Of a DNA stretch of 64,000 nucleotides, positions 41,792 to 49,886 are shown piece after piece. This DNA is from VRUE01 sp963702955 (GTDB lineage Bacteria; Actinomycetota; Thermoleophilia; Solirubrobacterales; 70-9). The stretch's first letter is position 1; every line of letters starts with the position of its first letter. The notes below the pieces were generated by a model. That model ran no database searches, was not told the origin of the DNA, and was given only the letters and a program-made list of their open reading frames with translations. Where the stretch lies: the NCBI GenBank assembly GCA_963702955.1, contig OY969774.1:1178001-1242000 (forward strand), given 5' to 3'. The translations under genes and the position numbers were made by a program.

Positions 41792-43096
41792 CTAGGCAGC
41801 GGGCCGGACGGAACCGTCGCCGCGGATCCGCACCGCCTCGACCCTGTTCTCGCGCACCGACTCGACCCGGATCGTGTAGCCGTTGGCGGTGATCGTGTCG
41901 CCGCGCTTCGGCAGCCGGCCGAGCTCGCCGAAGACGTAGCCGCCGATCGAGTTGTAGGCGTCGCTGTCGACCGGCAGCTCGATCCCGGCGTCGGCGAGAT
42001 CGCCGAGTGAGACGTGGCCGCGAACGAACCACTCGCCCCCGGCGAGGCGCCGCAGCGCCGCGGCGCGCGGGTCGGTCTCGTCCTCGATCTCCCCCACGAC
42101 CTCCTCGAGGATGTCCTCGACGGTGACGATGCCGACCGTCCGCCCGTACTCGTCGACGATCACCGAGAGCGAGGTCCGCTGCACCTGCAGGTCGTGCAGG
42201 AGGTCGTCGAGCGGACGGGTCTCGGGGACGATCACGGCGTCGCGCACCACCGGCTCGATCCGCGCCTCCGGCCCATCGCTCATGTAGAGGCGGGCGAGGC
42301 TGTTGTTGTGGACGATGCCCTTGACCCGGTCGGGATTGTCTTCCTCGATCACGACGAGCCGGGTGTGGCCGGAGGTGACGCAGCGCCGCAGCGCCGTCTC
42401 GACCGTCTCCGCCGCGTCGACCGTGACCACCGCCGGGATCGGCGTCATCACCTCACGGGCCTGCTGCTCGTGCAGGTGGAAGACACCGCCGAGCATGCCC
42501 GCCTCGCCGGGGTCGAGCGTGCCCCCCATCTTCGAGCTGTCGATGATCTGCTTCAGGTCCTCGGCGGTGTGGTGCTCTTCGATGTCGGTCGGGTCGACGC
42601 CGAAGAGGCGGACGATCGAGTTGGAGATCGCGCTCAGCCCCATCGTCACCGGCGCGGTCGCGGCGCGGAACCAGTCGAGCGGCCGGGAGACGCGGCGGGC
42701 CGTCCGCTCGGCGTTCTTGATCGCCAGCATCTTCGGCACCTGCTCGCCGATGCTGATGTGGATCGCGGTGACCAGGGCGAAGGCGATCGTCACCGAGAGG
42801 CCGACCGCGGCCCCGTGCGAAAAGCCCCCGAACAGCGGTTCGAGCAGCCTCGCCAGCGAGGGCTCGCCGAGGAAGCCGATGCCGATCGAGGCCATCGTGA
42901 TCCCGATCTGACAAGCGGAGAGCGATTCGTCGATCTCGTCGAGCTGGCGGATCACCGACTCGGCGCCGCTCTCGCCTTCGTCGGCGAGCTGCTCGAGCTT
43001 GCCACGCCGGCTGCGCACCAGGGCGAACTCGGCCGCGACGAAGAAGCCGTTGACGGCGACCAGCACGAGTAACAGGACGAGCAGCAGGACGCTCAT
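41792..43096 (-). CDS. CNNM/CorC-type (TlyC-like) membrane protein with CBS domains
   Basis: 434 residues. The N-terminal DUF21 membrane domain has three to four helices (VLLLVLLLVLVAVNGFFVAAEFALVRSRR at the start), then two CBS domains (REVMTPIPAVVTVDAAETVETALRR; SVIVDEYGRTVGIVTVEDILEEVVGEIEDE) and a C-terminal CorC/HlyC transporter-associated domain. The family exports or senses Mg2+/Co2+ and binds adenine nucleotides at the CBS pair. The haemolysin name in databases is historical. Confidence 0.9.
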   Translation of the reverse strand: MSVLLLVLLLVLVAVNGFFVAAEFALVRSRRGKLEQLADEGESGAESVIRQLDEIDESLSACQIGITMASIGIGFLGEPSLARLLEPLFGGFSHGAAVGLSVTIAFALVTAIHISIGEQVPKMLAIKNAERTARRVSRPLDWFRAATAPVTMGLSAISNSIVRLFGVDPTDIEEHHTAEDLKQIIDSSKMGGTLDPGEAGMLGGVFHLHEQQAREVMTPIPAVVTVDAAETVETALRRCVTSGHTRLVVIEEDNPDRVKGIVHNNSLARLYMSDGPEARIEPVVRDAVIVPETRPLDDLLHDLQVQRTSLSVIVDEYGRTVGIVTVEDILEEVVGEIEDETDPRAAALRRLAGGEWFVRGHVSLGDLADAGIELPVDSDAYNSIGGYVFGELGRLPKRGDTITANGYTIRVESVRENRVEAVRIRGDGSVRPAA

Positions 43097-43204
43097 CGGT
43101 TATTTGACCCGGTACTTCGGGGGAGGTCTTCTTCGGCCATTCGGCGTCACGGAATATAGCTGTCGAGCCCGCGGCAACGCCGAGACTGCCATATTTGGCG
43201 CGGC

Positions 43205-44104
43205 ATGCGCATCGCCAGCCTGGTTCCATCCGCAACGGAGATGCTGTTCGCCCTCGGCCTCGGAGAGAGTGTCGTCGCGGTCACCCATGAGTGCGACTAC
43301 CCGCCGCAGGCGCGCGCGCTCCCCCACCTGACCCGCACCGTGCTGCCCTCCGGACTCGACGCCCGGCAGATCGACTCGGCGGTGAAGGCGGCGGTCGGCG
43401 AGGGCCGGGCGCTCTACGAGCTGGACGAGGAGCGGCTGACCGAGCTGGCTCCGGATCTGATCGTCACCCAGGCCGTCTGCGACGTCTGCGCCGTCTCCTA
43501 CGAGGACGTGCTCGAGGTCGCGGCGCGGCTGCCGGGCGAGCCGCGGGTGGTGCAGCAGGACCCGAGCACGCTCGGCGAGATGCTCGAGGACGTGATCCGA
43601 CTCGGCGAGGCGACCGGCGCGACCGCCGAGGCCCACGAGCTGCGCGGCGAGCTGGAGGGGCGGCTGGCGGCCGTCCGCGCCGCCGTCTCCGGCGCGCGGC
43701 CGCCGCGGGTGATCGCCCTCGAGTGGCTCGACCCGCCCTTCGTCGGCGGTCACTGGATCCCGGAGATGATCTCGATCGCCGGCGGCGACGACGTCGCCGG
43801 CCCGCCCGGGTTGAAGTCGCCCGAAGTCAGCTGGGGCGCCCTCTCGGGACTGGTTCCCGACGTGGTGATCGCGATGCCCTGCGGCTGGTACGTCGAGGAC
43901 TCGCGCCTGCAGGCGCTCGAACACTGGGAGCAGATCGCGCGGCTCGGGGCCGGCCGCGTCTACGCAGTCAACGCGGCCTCGACATTCTCGCGCCCGGGGC
44001 CGCGGCTGATCGACGGCGTCGAGCTGCTCGGCCATGTCCTCCATCCGGACCTGGTCGACCCTCCCGGCAACATCGGCTTCGCCGAAGTGCGCGCACCACG
44101 CTGA
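43205..44104 (+). CDS. BtuF-like cobalamin-binding family protein
   Basis: 299 residues. The periplasmic-binding-protein fold begins at the first residue: MRIASLVPSATEMLFALGLGESVVAVTHECDYP, then LAPDLIVTQAVCDVCAVSYEDV, RVIALEWLDPPFVGGHWIPEMISIAGG and WEQIARLGAGRVYAVNA. There is no signal peptide or lipobox, unlike true BtuF, and no ABC permease or ATPase nearby. It belongs to the group annotated as cobalamin-binding proteins, which may act inside the cell. Confidence 0.82.
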   Translation: MRIASLVPSATEMLFALGLGESVVAVTHECDYPPQARALPHLTRTVLPSGLDARQIDSAVKAAVGEGRALYELDEERLTELAPDLIVTQAVCDVCAVSYEDVLEVAARLPGEPRVVQQDPSTLGEMLEDVIRLGEATGATAEAHELRGELEGRLAAVRAAVSGARPPRVIALEWLDPPFVGGHWIPEMISIAGGDDVAGPPGLKSPEVSWGALSGLVPDVVIAMPCGWYVEDSRLQALEHWEQIARLGAGRVYAVNAASTFSRPGPRLIDGVELLGHVLHPDLVDPPGNIGFAEVRAPR

Positions 44105-44125
44105 CACCCAGGGGCCGATCAGCCC

Positions 44126-44947
44126 TTACGCGACCGCTATCGCGAGAGCTATCGAGAGGAGGCCCAGGGCGGTCATCGCGATCATCTCGTCGGGGAAGTG
44201 ACGTTTGCCCAGCATGCCGCGCTCGCCGGCGAGGATCAGCAGGGCGCAGAGGAGGCCGGCGGCGAGGCCGCCGAGGTGGGCTCCGATGCTGATCCCGGGG
44301 ACGCCGAAGCTGAAGGCGAGGTTGAGGAGGATGATCACGCCGATCGTGGAGGCGAGCGCGTCGACGCCGCGTCCGCGGGCGATCACGAAGGCGGCCGCGG
44401 TCACTCCGAAGACCGCCCCCGAAGCGCCGATGCTGAGGCTGTCCGGGGAGAGCAGCAGGGCCCCGAACGAGCCCGCGAACAGCGAGACCAGGTAAACCGC
44501 GACGAAGCGAGGGGTCCCGACCCCGGGCTCGAGAATTCGGCCGAGGAAGAAGAGCAGGAACATGTTGCCGGCGATGTGAAGAAAGCCGGCGTGGAGAAAG
44601 GCGCTGGTGAACAGCCGGTACCACTCGCCTTCGGCGACGGACGGGCCGAAGAGGCCGAATTCGGGGATCAGCGAGCTCGTGACCGTGTTGAACCCGCCGC
44701 TGCCGGTGGCGATCTCGGCGAGGAACACGGCGACGTTGATCGCGATCAGGACGACGGTGGCGGGAGCTTTGGCGAACAGCGACGCCTCCCCCACCCCGCG
44801 CACCACCCGCGTCCGCTGCCGGGAGCACTCCGGGCAGCGCATCCCCACCGGGGTCGGGGTCATGCACTCGGGGCAGATCGGCCGCCCGCAGTTGGAGCAG
44901 GAGACGCCGGTCTCGCGGTCGGGGTGTCGGTAGCACGTCTGCGCCAT
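44126..44947 (-). CDS. rhomboid intramembrane serine protease with zinc finger
   Basis: 273 residues. An N-terminal Cys/His-rich B-box-like finger (CYRHPDRETGVSCSNCGRPICPECM...MRCPECS) is followed by six or seven membrane helices. The catalytic Ser is in SIGASGAVFGV and the His in GAHLGGLAAG; HIAGNMFLLFFLGRILE carries the usual HxxxNM motif. It cleaves membrane proteins within the bilayer. ATG 44947. Divergent from a small membrane protein. Confidence 0.92.
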   Translation of the reverse strand: MAQTCYRHPDRETGVSCSNCGRPICPECMTPTPVGMRCPECSRQRTRVVRGVGEASLFAKAPATVVLIAINVAVFLAEIATGSGGFNTVTSSLIPEFGLFGPSVAEGEWYRLFTSAFLHAGFLHIAGNMFLLFFLGRILEPGVGTPRFVAVYLVSLFAGSFGALLLSPDSLSIGASGAVFGVTAAAFVIARGRGVDALASTIGVIILLNLAFSFGVPGISIGAHLGGLAAGLLCALLILAGERGMLGKRHFPDEMIAMTALGLLSIALAIAVA

Positions 44948-44977
44948 CGGGGACGGTCGAGCCTACAATCGCGGCGG

Positions 44978-45253
44978 ATGGAGCAGGCGAGCCCGGCGAG
45001 ACTCTATGCGACTCTGATCGCCGCGGGACTGACGATCTACGGCATCGTCGGCTTCTTCTTCGACTCCTCGTTCGCCGCCCCGGCCGACCTCCGCGACGCG
45101 GTCGGGCTGCTCTCGGTCAACGGCTGGGCCAACAGCTTCCACATCCTCACCGGGGCGGCCGGCCTGCTCGTCGCCGGCTTCGCCGCCCGCCGCTACGCGT
45201 TCTGGCTCAGCGCCGCCTACGTCGCGATCGCGATCTTCGGCGCCTTGCTCTAA
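44978..45253 (+). CDS. small membrane protein (DUF4383-like)
   Basis: 91 residues, three hydrophobic helices: LYATLIAAGLTIYGIVGFFF, FHILTGAAGLLVAGFAA and YAFWLSAAYVAIAIFGALL, separated by a short polar loop with NGWANSFH. This layout resembles DUF4383 proteins, which usually have four helices. The function is unknown. A perfect 40-bp palindrome follows 9 bases after the stop. Confidence 0.72.
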   Translation: MEQASPARLYATLIAAGLTIYGIVGFFFDSSFAAPADLRDAVGLLSVNGWANSFHILTGAAGLLVAGFAARRYAFWLSAAYVAIAIFGALL

Positions 45254-45262
45254 CCGCCTCTG

Positions 45263-45302
45263 TGGAAGCATTTGGGGGTCTATAGACCCCCAAATGCTTC
45301 CA
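45263..45302. repeat. family B perfect palindrome, copy B1
   Basis: Bases 45263-45282 and 45283-45302 are exact reverse complements, with TGGAAGCATTTGGGGGTC on the left. It lies between convergent gene ends (45253 and 45318) and may stop transcription both ways, although it has no T-run. Copy B2 (63251-63290, within ispD) differs by a C-to-G at position 7 matched by G-to-C at position 34, which preserves pairing. Confidence 0.85.
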
Positions 45303-45317
45303 GATCCTGGCCGACGT

Positions 45318-45665
45318 TCAGGGGCGGACGCGCTTCGCCACCGCGCGCAGGCCGCCGCCGGCCTGTTGACGACCGCGGCGGCGGATCTCGAGCAGCACCA
45401 GGGCGCCGGTGGCGACCCCGCCGGCGCCGACGGCGACGACCGGGCGGACCCAGTTGCGGGGGTCGCGCAGCGCCCGCAGCTCGCTCTCAGAGAGCTCCTC
45501 GGCCCAGTCGGAGAGCTCCTCGGCCGCCGCCTGGGTGACCGCCGCGAGGGTGTCCTCGAGACGGCCGGAGAGGCGCTCGGGCGGCTCTAGCGGGCGCAGC
45601 GCGTCGTCGAGCAGGCGCTCGACGTCCCAGGTGCTCCCGGTCAGCCGCTCGCTCGCCTCACTCAT
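45318..45665 (-). CDS. single-helix membrane protein downstream of ECF sigma factor
   Basis: 115 residues: a soluble acidic helical start (STWDVERLLDDALRPLEPPERLSGRLEDTL), LSESELRALRDPRNW, then one membrane helix (VRPVVAVGAGGVATGALVLLEI) and a basic tail. Its ATG overlaps the end of the sigma-factor gene by 8 bases. Position and topology fit an anti-sigma-like or sigma-associated membrane protein, but I see no zinc-binding HxxxCxxC motif, so the role is inferred from context. Confidence 0.65.
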   Translation of the reverse strand: MSEASERLTGSTWDVERLLDDALRPLEPPERLSGRLEDTLAAVTQAAAEELSDWAEELSESELRALRDPRNWVRPVVAVGAGGVATGALVLLEIRRRGRQQAGGGLRAVAKRVRP

Positions 45666-46215
45666 CGCTCATCTCCCCCTCGAGCTGTTTGATCGCGCGA
45701 TGGATCAGGACCTTGGTGGCACCGTCGCTGCGACCGAGCGCGCGGGCGATCTCGCGGTTGTCCATGCCGAGCGCGAAGCGCATGATCAGCGCGTCGCGGC
45801 GGTCGTCGGGCAGGTGCTGGAGCTTCTCCATCACCTGACGCAGCTCCTCGCGGCCCTCGGCGATCGCCTCGGTCCCGTGCTTGGCGGGGATCGGCTCGGC
45901 GCTGTCGAGCGGAGTCTGCGGCCGCCGTGAGCGGTCCCGGTAGAAGTTGAGCGCCAGGTTGTGGGCGATGCGGATCAGCCAGGGCCGCAGCGGCCGGCCG
46001 TCGGACTCGCGCCGCGCCCGGTCGAAGTGGCGGTAAGCCTGCAGGAAGGCCTGCTCGGTGAGGTCCTCGGCGTCGTACTGGTTGCCGACCCGGTAGTAGG
46101 CGTAGGAGTAGACATCGCGCAGGTGGTCGCGGTAGAGCTGCTCGAAAGCCCGGTCGAGCTCCGCCTTCGCCGCCGGGTCGAGGCTCGCCGGCTCGACGTT
46201 CTCCTGGTCGCTCAC
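45658..46215 (-). CDS. ECF-type RNA polymerase sigma factor
   Basis: 185 residues. Region 2 reads FEQLYRDHLRDVYSYAYYRVGNQYDAEDLTEQAFLQAYRHF with LRPWLIRIAHNLALNFYRD. Region 4 reads LQHLPDDRRDALIMRFALGMDNREIARALGRSDGATKVLIHRAIKQLEGEM. There is no region 1 or 3, so this is a typical group 4 factor for envelope or stress responses. It is followed by a membrane protein that may control it. I found no matching promoter pair in the window that could name its regulon. Confidence 0.92.
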   Translation of the reverse strand: MSDQENVEPASLDPAAKAELDRAFEQLYRDHLRDVYSYAYYRVGNQYDAEDLTEQAFLQAYRHFDRARRESDGRPLRPWLIRIAHNLALNFYRDRSRRPQTPLDSAEPIPAKHGTEAIAEGREELRQVMEKLQHLPDDRRDALIMRFALGMDNREIARALGRSDGATKVLIHRAIKQLEGEMSDE

Positions 46216-46230
46216 GCGCCAAGCCTAGCC

Positions 46231-47898
46231 TCATGCCGCCGCCCTCTTTCGGCGCTCGACCCGGCGCAGGCCGGCGACCCAGGCGTCGGCGTCGATCTCG
46301 CCGCGGATCAGCGCCGCGAGGCCGCTCAGCGCCTCCGCCGGGCTGCCGGCGGAGGCGATCGCGTCGGCCAGCAACGGCACCGTGTCGAGGCCCTCCGAAG
46401 CCTGCCCGATCAGCGCCGGGATCTCCGCCGCCGGGGTGCCGCCACCGAGCAGCTCGCCGGCGCGCCGGTTGCGTCCTGAAGGCGCCAGCACGGTCGCGGT
46501 CAGGTCTCCCACCCCGGCGAGGCCGGAGAAGGTCTCCAGCTCGGCGCCGCGGGCGATCGCGTAGGAGATGCACTCGCGCCAGACCTGCGCGGTGGCGATC
46601 CCGGCCGCGTTGAGCCCGTGCGCCTCGGCGGCGGCGGCGGCGAGCGCGGCGGCGTTCTTCGCCGCCCCCGCCATCTCGACCCCGACCACGTCGCGGGAGC
46701 GCTCGCAGACCAGGCCGGCGCGGTCGAACACCTCGCCGAGCTGGTCGCGCAGGTCGGCGTCGCCCGAGCCGAGCACCAGCGCGGCCGAGCCGGAGACCGC
46801 CTCGCGGGCGTGGGCGGGACCGCCCAGGCAGGCGAGCGCCCGGGCGCGGATCCGGGCGCCGACGTACTCGGCCGGGAGCTGGCCGAGCGGCGCGATCAAC
46901 CCCTTGGTCAGCAGCAGGACCGAGGAGCGGTCGCTGACCCGGTCGGCGATCGCGCCGACCGCCTGCGGCAGCGAGCCGGAGGGAATCGCCAGGCAGACCA
47001 GGTCGAGCCCGGCCAGCTCGATCTCCGCAGCGGGGCGGACGCGGAGCGAGTCGGGCAGCTGGACGCCCTCCAGGTAGCGCTCGTTCTGGCCCGCCGCCGA
47101 CATCTCCGCCGCCTGCTCGGCGGTGCGGGCGCCGAGCTGCACTTCGAGGCCGCCGCGGGCGAGCAGCACGGCGACCGCGGTCCCCCAGCTGCCGGCGCCG
47201 ATCACGGCGGCGCGCCGCATCGGCGGCAATCCCCCCATCTCTTCCCACTGCAGGAGCACGTTGGGCCAGATCCGCGCGGTCACCGACTCGGCCAGCGGCG
47301 GCGAGGGGTGCTCGACCCGGGGGAAGGTCATCGCCCGCCCCAGCCGCACCCGCACCCTGCGCGGCCGGATGCGCCAGCCGCGGCGCACGTGCTCGCTGCC
47401 GAAGACGGCGGTCGGGAGGACCGGGGCGCCGGTCTGCAGAGCCAGCCGCCCGACGCCGCGCTTCGGCGCCGCCAGGGTTCCGTGGCGGATCCGCGTCCCC
47501 TCGGGAAAGATGCAGACGGCGCCGCCGCGCAGAACGGCCTGGCGGGCGGTCTCCATCGCCAGCTCGTCCGACTCGCCGCGGCGGATCGGGAAGGCGCCGA
47601 GGCGCGAGAGCAGCCAGCCCTGCCAGCGGCGCTCGAACAGCTCGACCTTGGCGACGTAGTTCATCGGCCGCCGCCAGGGCAAGGTGCCGCCGATCAGGAA
47701 GGGGTCGAGGAAGCTGCGGTGGTTGGAGGCGACGATCAGGCCGCCCTTGACGCGGCCGTGATCGCGGCCCGCCCGGCCGAGGCGGAAGTAGACGAGGAAG
47801 AACGGCAGCATGAAGACCCTGGCGAGCAGGTAGAGCGGCCGGTTGACGCCGTGGCGGCGAGTGTACTCATGGTAGGCGTTCAGCCGCTCCTCGGTCAC
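46231..47898 (-). CDS. fusion of PlsC-type acyltransferase and glycerol-3-phosphate dehydrogenase (GpsA)
   Basis: 555 residues in one uninterrupted frame from GTG 47898. Residues 1-205 are a 1-acyl-glycerol-3-phosphate acyltransferase with a membrane-associated N-terminus: SNHRSFLDPF (HX4D, near 60), FPIRRGES and FPEGTRIR (near 133). Residues about 228-550 are GpsA: VIGAGSWGTAVAVLLARGG (near 232), GAAKNAAALAAAAAEAHG and SGLAGVGDLTATVLAPSGRNRR. GpsA makes glycerol-3-phosphate and PlsC adds the second acyl chain, so one protein joins two non-consecutive steps of phospholipid synthesis; the PlsX/PlsY step lies between. No stop or start signal separates the halves. Confidence 0.88.
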   Translation of the reverse strand: MTEERLNAYHEYTRRHGVNRPLYLLARVFMLPFFLVYFRLGRAGRDHGRVKGGLIVASNHRSFLDPFLIGGTLPWRRPMNYVAKVELFERRWQGWLLSRLGAFPIRRGESDELAMETARQAVLRGGAVCIFPEGTRIRHGTLAAPKRGVGRLALQTGAPVLPTAVFGSEHVRRGWRIRPRRVRVRLGRAMTFPRVEHPSPPLAESVTARIWPNVLLQWEEMGGLPPMRRAAVIGAGSWGTAVAVLLARGGLEVQLGARTAEQAAEMSAAGQNERYLEGVQLPDSLRVRPAAEIELAGLDLVCLAIPSGSLPQAVGAIADRVSDRSSVLLLTKGLIAPLGQLPAEYVGARIRARALACLGGPAHAREAVSGSAALVLGSGDADLRDQLGEVFDRAGLVCERSRDVVGVEMAGAAKNAAALAAAAAEAHGLNAAGIATAQVWRECISYAIARGAELETFSGLAGVGDLTATVLAPSGRNRRAGELLGGGTPAAEIPALIGQASEGLDTVPLLADAIASAGSPAEALSGLAALIRGEIDADAWVAGLRRVERRKRAAA

Positions 47899-47942
47899 GA
47901 GGAGCGCTACACGGGGGAGGGACGGCGGTTACCGACCCCTCG

Positions 47943-48947
47943 CTACCAGGCGCGGTCGATCAGCTCCTCTAGGTCGGAGCGAGCTGGAGGGTCCGGCGTG
48001 AAGGCCAGCTCGGGCCGCAGGAGCATCGACTCCAGGGCTTGGTCGAGCTTGCTTCGATCGGCTCCGAGATCGCCCAAGCCAAGTGGATTGCCGCCGAGCT
48101 GGAGGACGCGGGCTTCTATGTCTTCGGGATCGGTGGAGAGGGATTCGGCCAGAGAGATGAGGTTGTCGGGGGCTCGCGGGACCATGTAGGCGAGGGCTCT
48201 CGGGAGGATCGCTGCGTTGGTCTCGGCGTGGGGGGTGCCGCAGAGACGGACCAGGGTCTGGCAGATCACGTGGTGCATGCCGAAGGCGGCGGAGTCGATC
48301 GCGTAGGCGCAGAGCAGGGAACCCTGGGCGAGGGCGGCGCGGTTGCGCTCGGCCCGCTCTTCGTCGAGCGCGGCGGCGATCAGCTCGGCGCCGCGCAGCG
48401 CGGTCATCTGCGAGACCGGGTTGGCGAACGGGGTGTAGAGGGAGTCGGCGCCGTGGGCGAGAGCGTTCATCGCGCTCGCCCGCAGCGCCGGCTCGGCCAG
48501 GCCGGTCATCGCCTGCGGGTCGGCGATCGCCAGCTCGGGTCGGACCAGAGTGCGAGCGCGGCTCTCGGCACCGGCCGGCAGGCGGTGGATCCCGGTCAGC
48601 TCGGCGCCCGAGAGCGTCGTCGGCAGCGCCGCGACACGGGCGCCGCTGACCGCGGCGATCGCCTTCGCGGTATCGATCGTGCGACCGCCGCCGAGGGCGA
48701 CGATGCGCTCGCCGCCGACGCGGTCGAGCAGGCCGGCGGCCAGCTCGGGCACCTGGCCGGGGCCGACCGCGTGGACCGCCCCCGCAGCCGCCTCCAGCTC
48801 AGGCGCTCCGGGCAGGGCGCGCGGCGTGGTCAGCAGCTCGAAGCCGACGAAGCCGTGCTCGGAGAGCAGCTTCGGCGCCTGCTCGACCCCGCCGACGCGG
48901 AGGACGACGACCCGCCCGGCGTCCCTCCAGACGAAGTTTCCGTTCAC
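47943..48947 (-). CDS. maleylacetate reductase-like iron-dependent dehydrogenase
   Basis: 334 residues from GTG 48947. Iron-ADH fold: GGERIVALGGGRTIDTAKAIA for NAD(P) binding, MNALAHGADSLYTPF, FGMHHVICQTLVRLCG and PHAETNAAILPRALAY, the last two with the His ligands found in maleylacetate reductases. It reduces maleylacetate to 3-oxoadipate. Its start overlaps the stop of a ring-cleaving dioxygenase, which supports a (hydroxy)hydroquinone degradation pathway. Confidence 0.87.
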   Translation of the reverse strand: MNGNFVWRDAGRVVVLRVGGVEQAPKLLSEHGFVGFELLTTPRALPGAPELEAAAGAVHAVGPGQVPELAAGLLDRVGGERIVALGGGRTIDTAKAIAAVSGARVAALPTTLSGAELTGIHRLPAGAESRARTLVRPELAIADPQAMTGLAEPALRASAMNALAHGADSLYTPFANPVSQMTALRGAELIAAALDEERAERNRAALAQGSLLCAYAIDSAAFGMHHVICQTLVRLCGTPHAETNAAILPRALAYMVPRAPDNLISLAESLSTDPEDIEARVLQLGGNPLGLGDLGADRSKLDQALESMLLRPELAFTPDPPARSDLEELIDRAW

Positions 48948-49861
48948 CCGGTCCGGGCGATCCGCGGGTTGACGACCGGCCGCAAGTTCGGCTCGACCTC
49001 GGCCCGCAGGTGCTCGTAGTCCGGCGGCAGCGAGAGCTTCTCGCCGAGGTGCTCGAGCGGCTCGTCAACCGTGAAGCCGGGTCCCAGCGTGGCGATCTCG
49101 AACAGCACGCCGCTCGGCTCGCGGAAGTAGATCGAGCGGAAGTAGAAGCGATCGATCACCGGCGTCGGCTGGGCGCCGGCGGAGATCGCCCGCTCGCGCC
49201 ACCGCTCGTGCTCGTCGAGGGTCGATGCCCAGGCGACGTGGTGGACGCTGCCGGCACCCTGCAGGGGACGCTCTGCCGGGGGCTCGTCGTAGCTGTAGAG
49301 GCCGCCCCGGCTGACGCCGCGCGCCTGCCAGCCGTCGTCGGTCTGCTCGAACTCGAGCGCCTCCAGCAGGCGGCGGCTCGCCTCCGGCGAGCCGGCGTAG
49401 GCGCGCACGGCGTGAAAGCCCTGCAGGGCCAGCTCGGCCGGCACCTCGGGATGGTCGGCGATCAGCGGCTCGTCGTCGACCGCGACAACGGCCAGCTCGT
49501 GCCCGAGGCCCTCCGGGTCGGAGAAGCGCAGGGTCTCCCCCGCTCGCTCGGACTCGACGTCGTTGGCGCCGAGCCGCTCCGCCCAGAAGTCGAGCGACTC
49601 GGGGGAGCCGACCCGCCAGACGATCCGGTGCACGTCGCCGGAACCGGCCCGCCCGCGCGGCACTCCCGGGAACTCGAAGAAGGTGAGGTCGGAGCCGGCG
49701 CTGCCCTTCTCGTCGGCGAAGAAGAGGTGGTAGACGGTCGGGTTGTCCTGGTTGACCGTCTTCTTCACCAGGCGGAGGCCCAGCACCCCGGCGTAGAAGT
49801 CGACGTTGTCCTGCGCGTCGGCCGTAATTGCCGTGATGTGGTGGATTCCCTCCAACTTCAT
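48944..49861 (-). CDS. VOC-family ring-cleaving dioxygenase
   Basis: 305 residues from ATG 49861. Two vicinal-oxygen-chelate modules carry metal ligands in GIHHITAIT (near 7), GAGSVHHVAWAS and GVLFEIATLGPGF (Glu). The class includes PcpA/LinE/MhqA-type hydroquinone dioxygenases. The product is passed to maleylacetate reductase in known pathways, and that gene is translationally coupled here (GTGA overlap). The substrate is inferred, not shown. Confidence 0.86.
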   Translation of the reverse strand: MKLEGIHHITAITADAQDNVDFYAGVLGLRLVKKTVNQDNPTVYHLFFADEKGSAGSDLTFFEFPGVPRGRAGSGDVHRIVWRVGSPESLDFWAERLGANDVESERAGETLRFSDPEGLGHELAVVAVDDEPLIADHPEVPAELALQGFHAVRAYAGSPEASRRLLEALEFEQTDDGWQARGVSRGGLYSYDEPPAERPLQGAGSVHHVAWASTLDEHERWRERAISAGAQPTPVIDRFYFRSIYFREPSGVLFEIATLGPGFTVDEPLEHLGEKLSLPPDYEHLRAEVEPNLRPVVNPRIARTG

Positions 49862-49871
49862 CGATGCCACG

Positions 49872-49877
49872 TATAGC
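49872..49877 (+). promoter_or_regulatory. possible -10 box giving a leaderless transcript
   Basis: TATAGC at 49872-49877 lies 9 bases before ATG 49887, too close for a Shine-Dalgarno, and none is present. If it is a real -10 element, transcription would start at or next to the ATG. No clear -35 is seen in the overlapping start of the dioxygenase gene. Confidence 0.35.
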
Positions 49878-49886
49878 ATCCCCACG

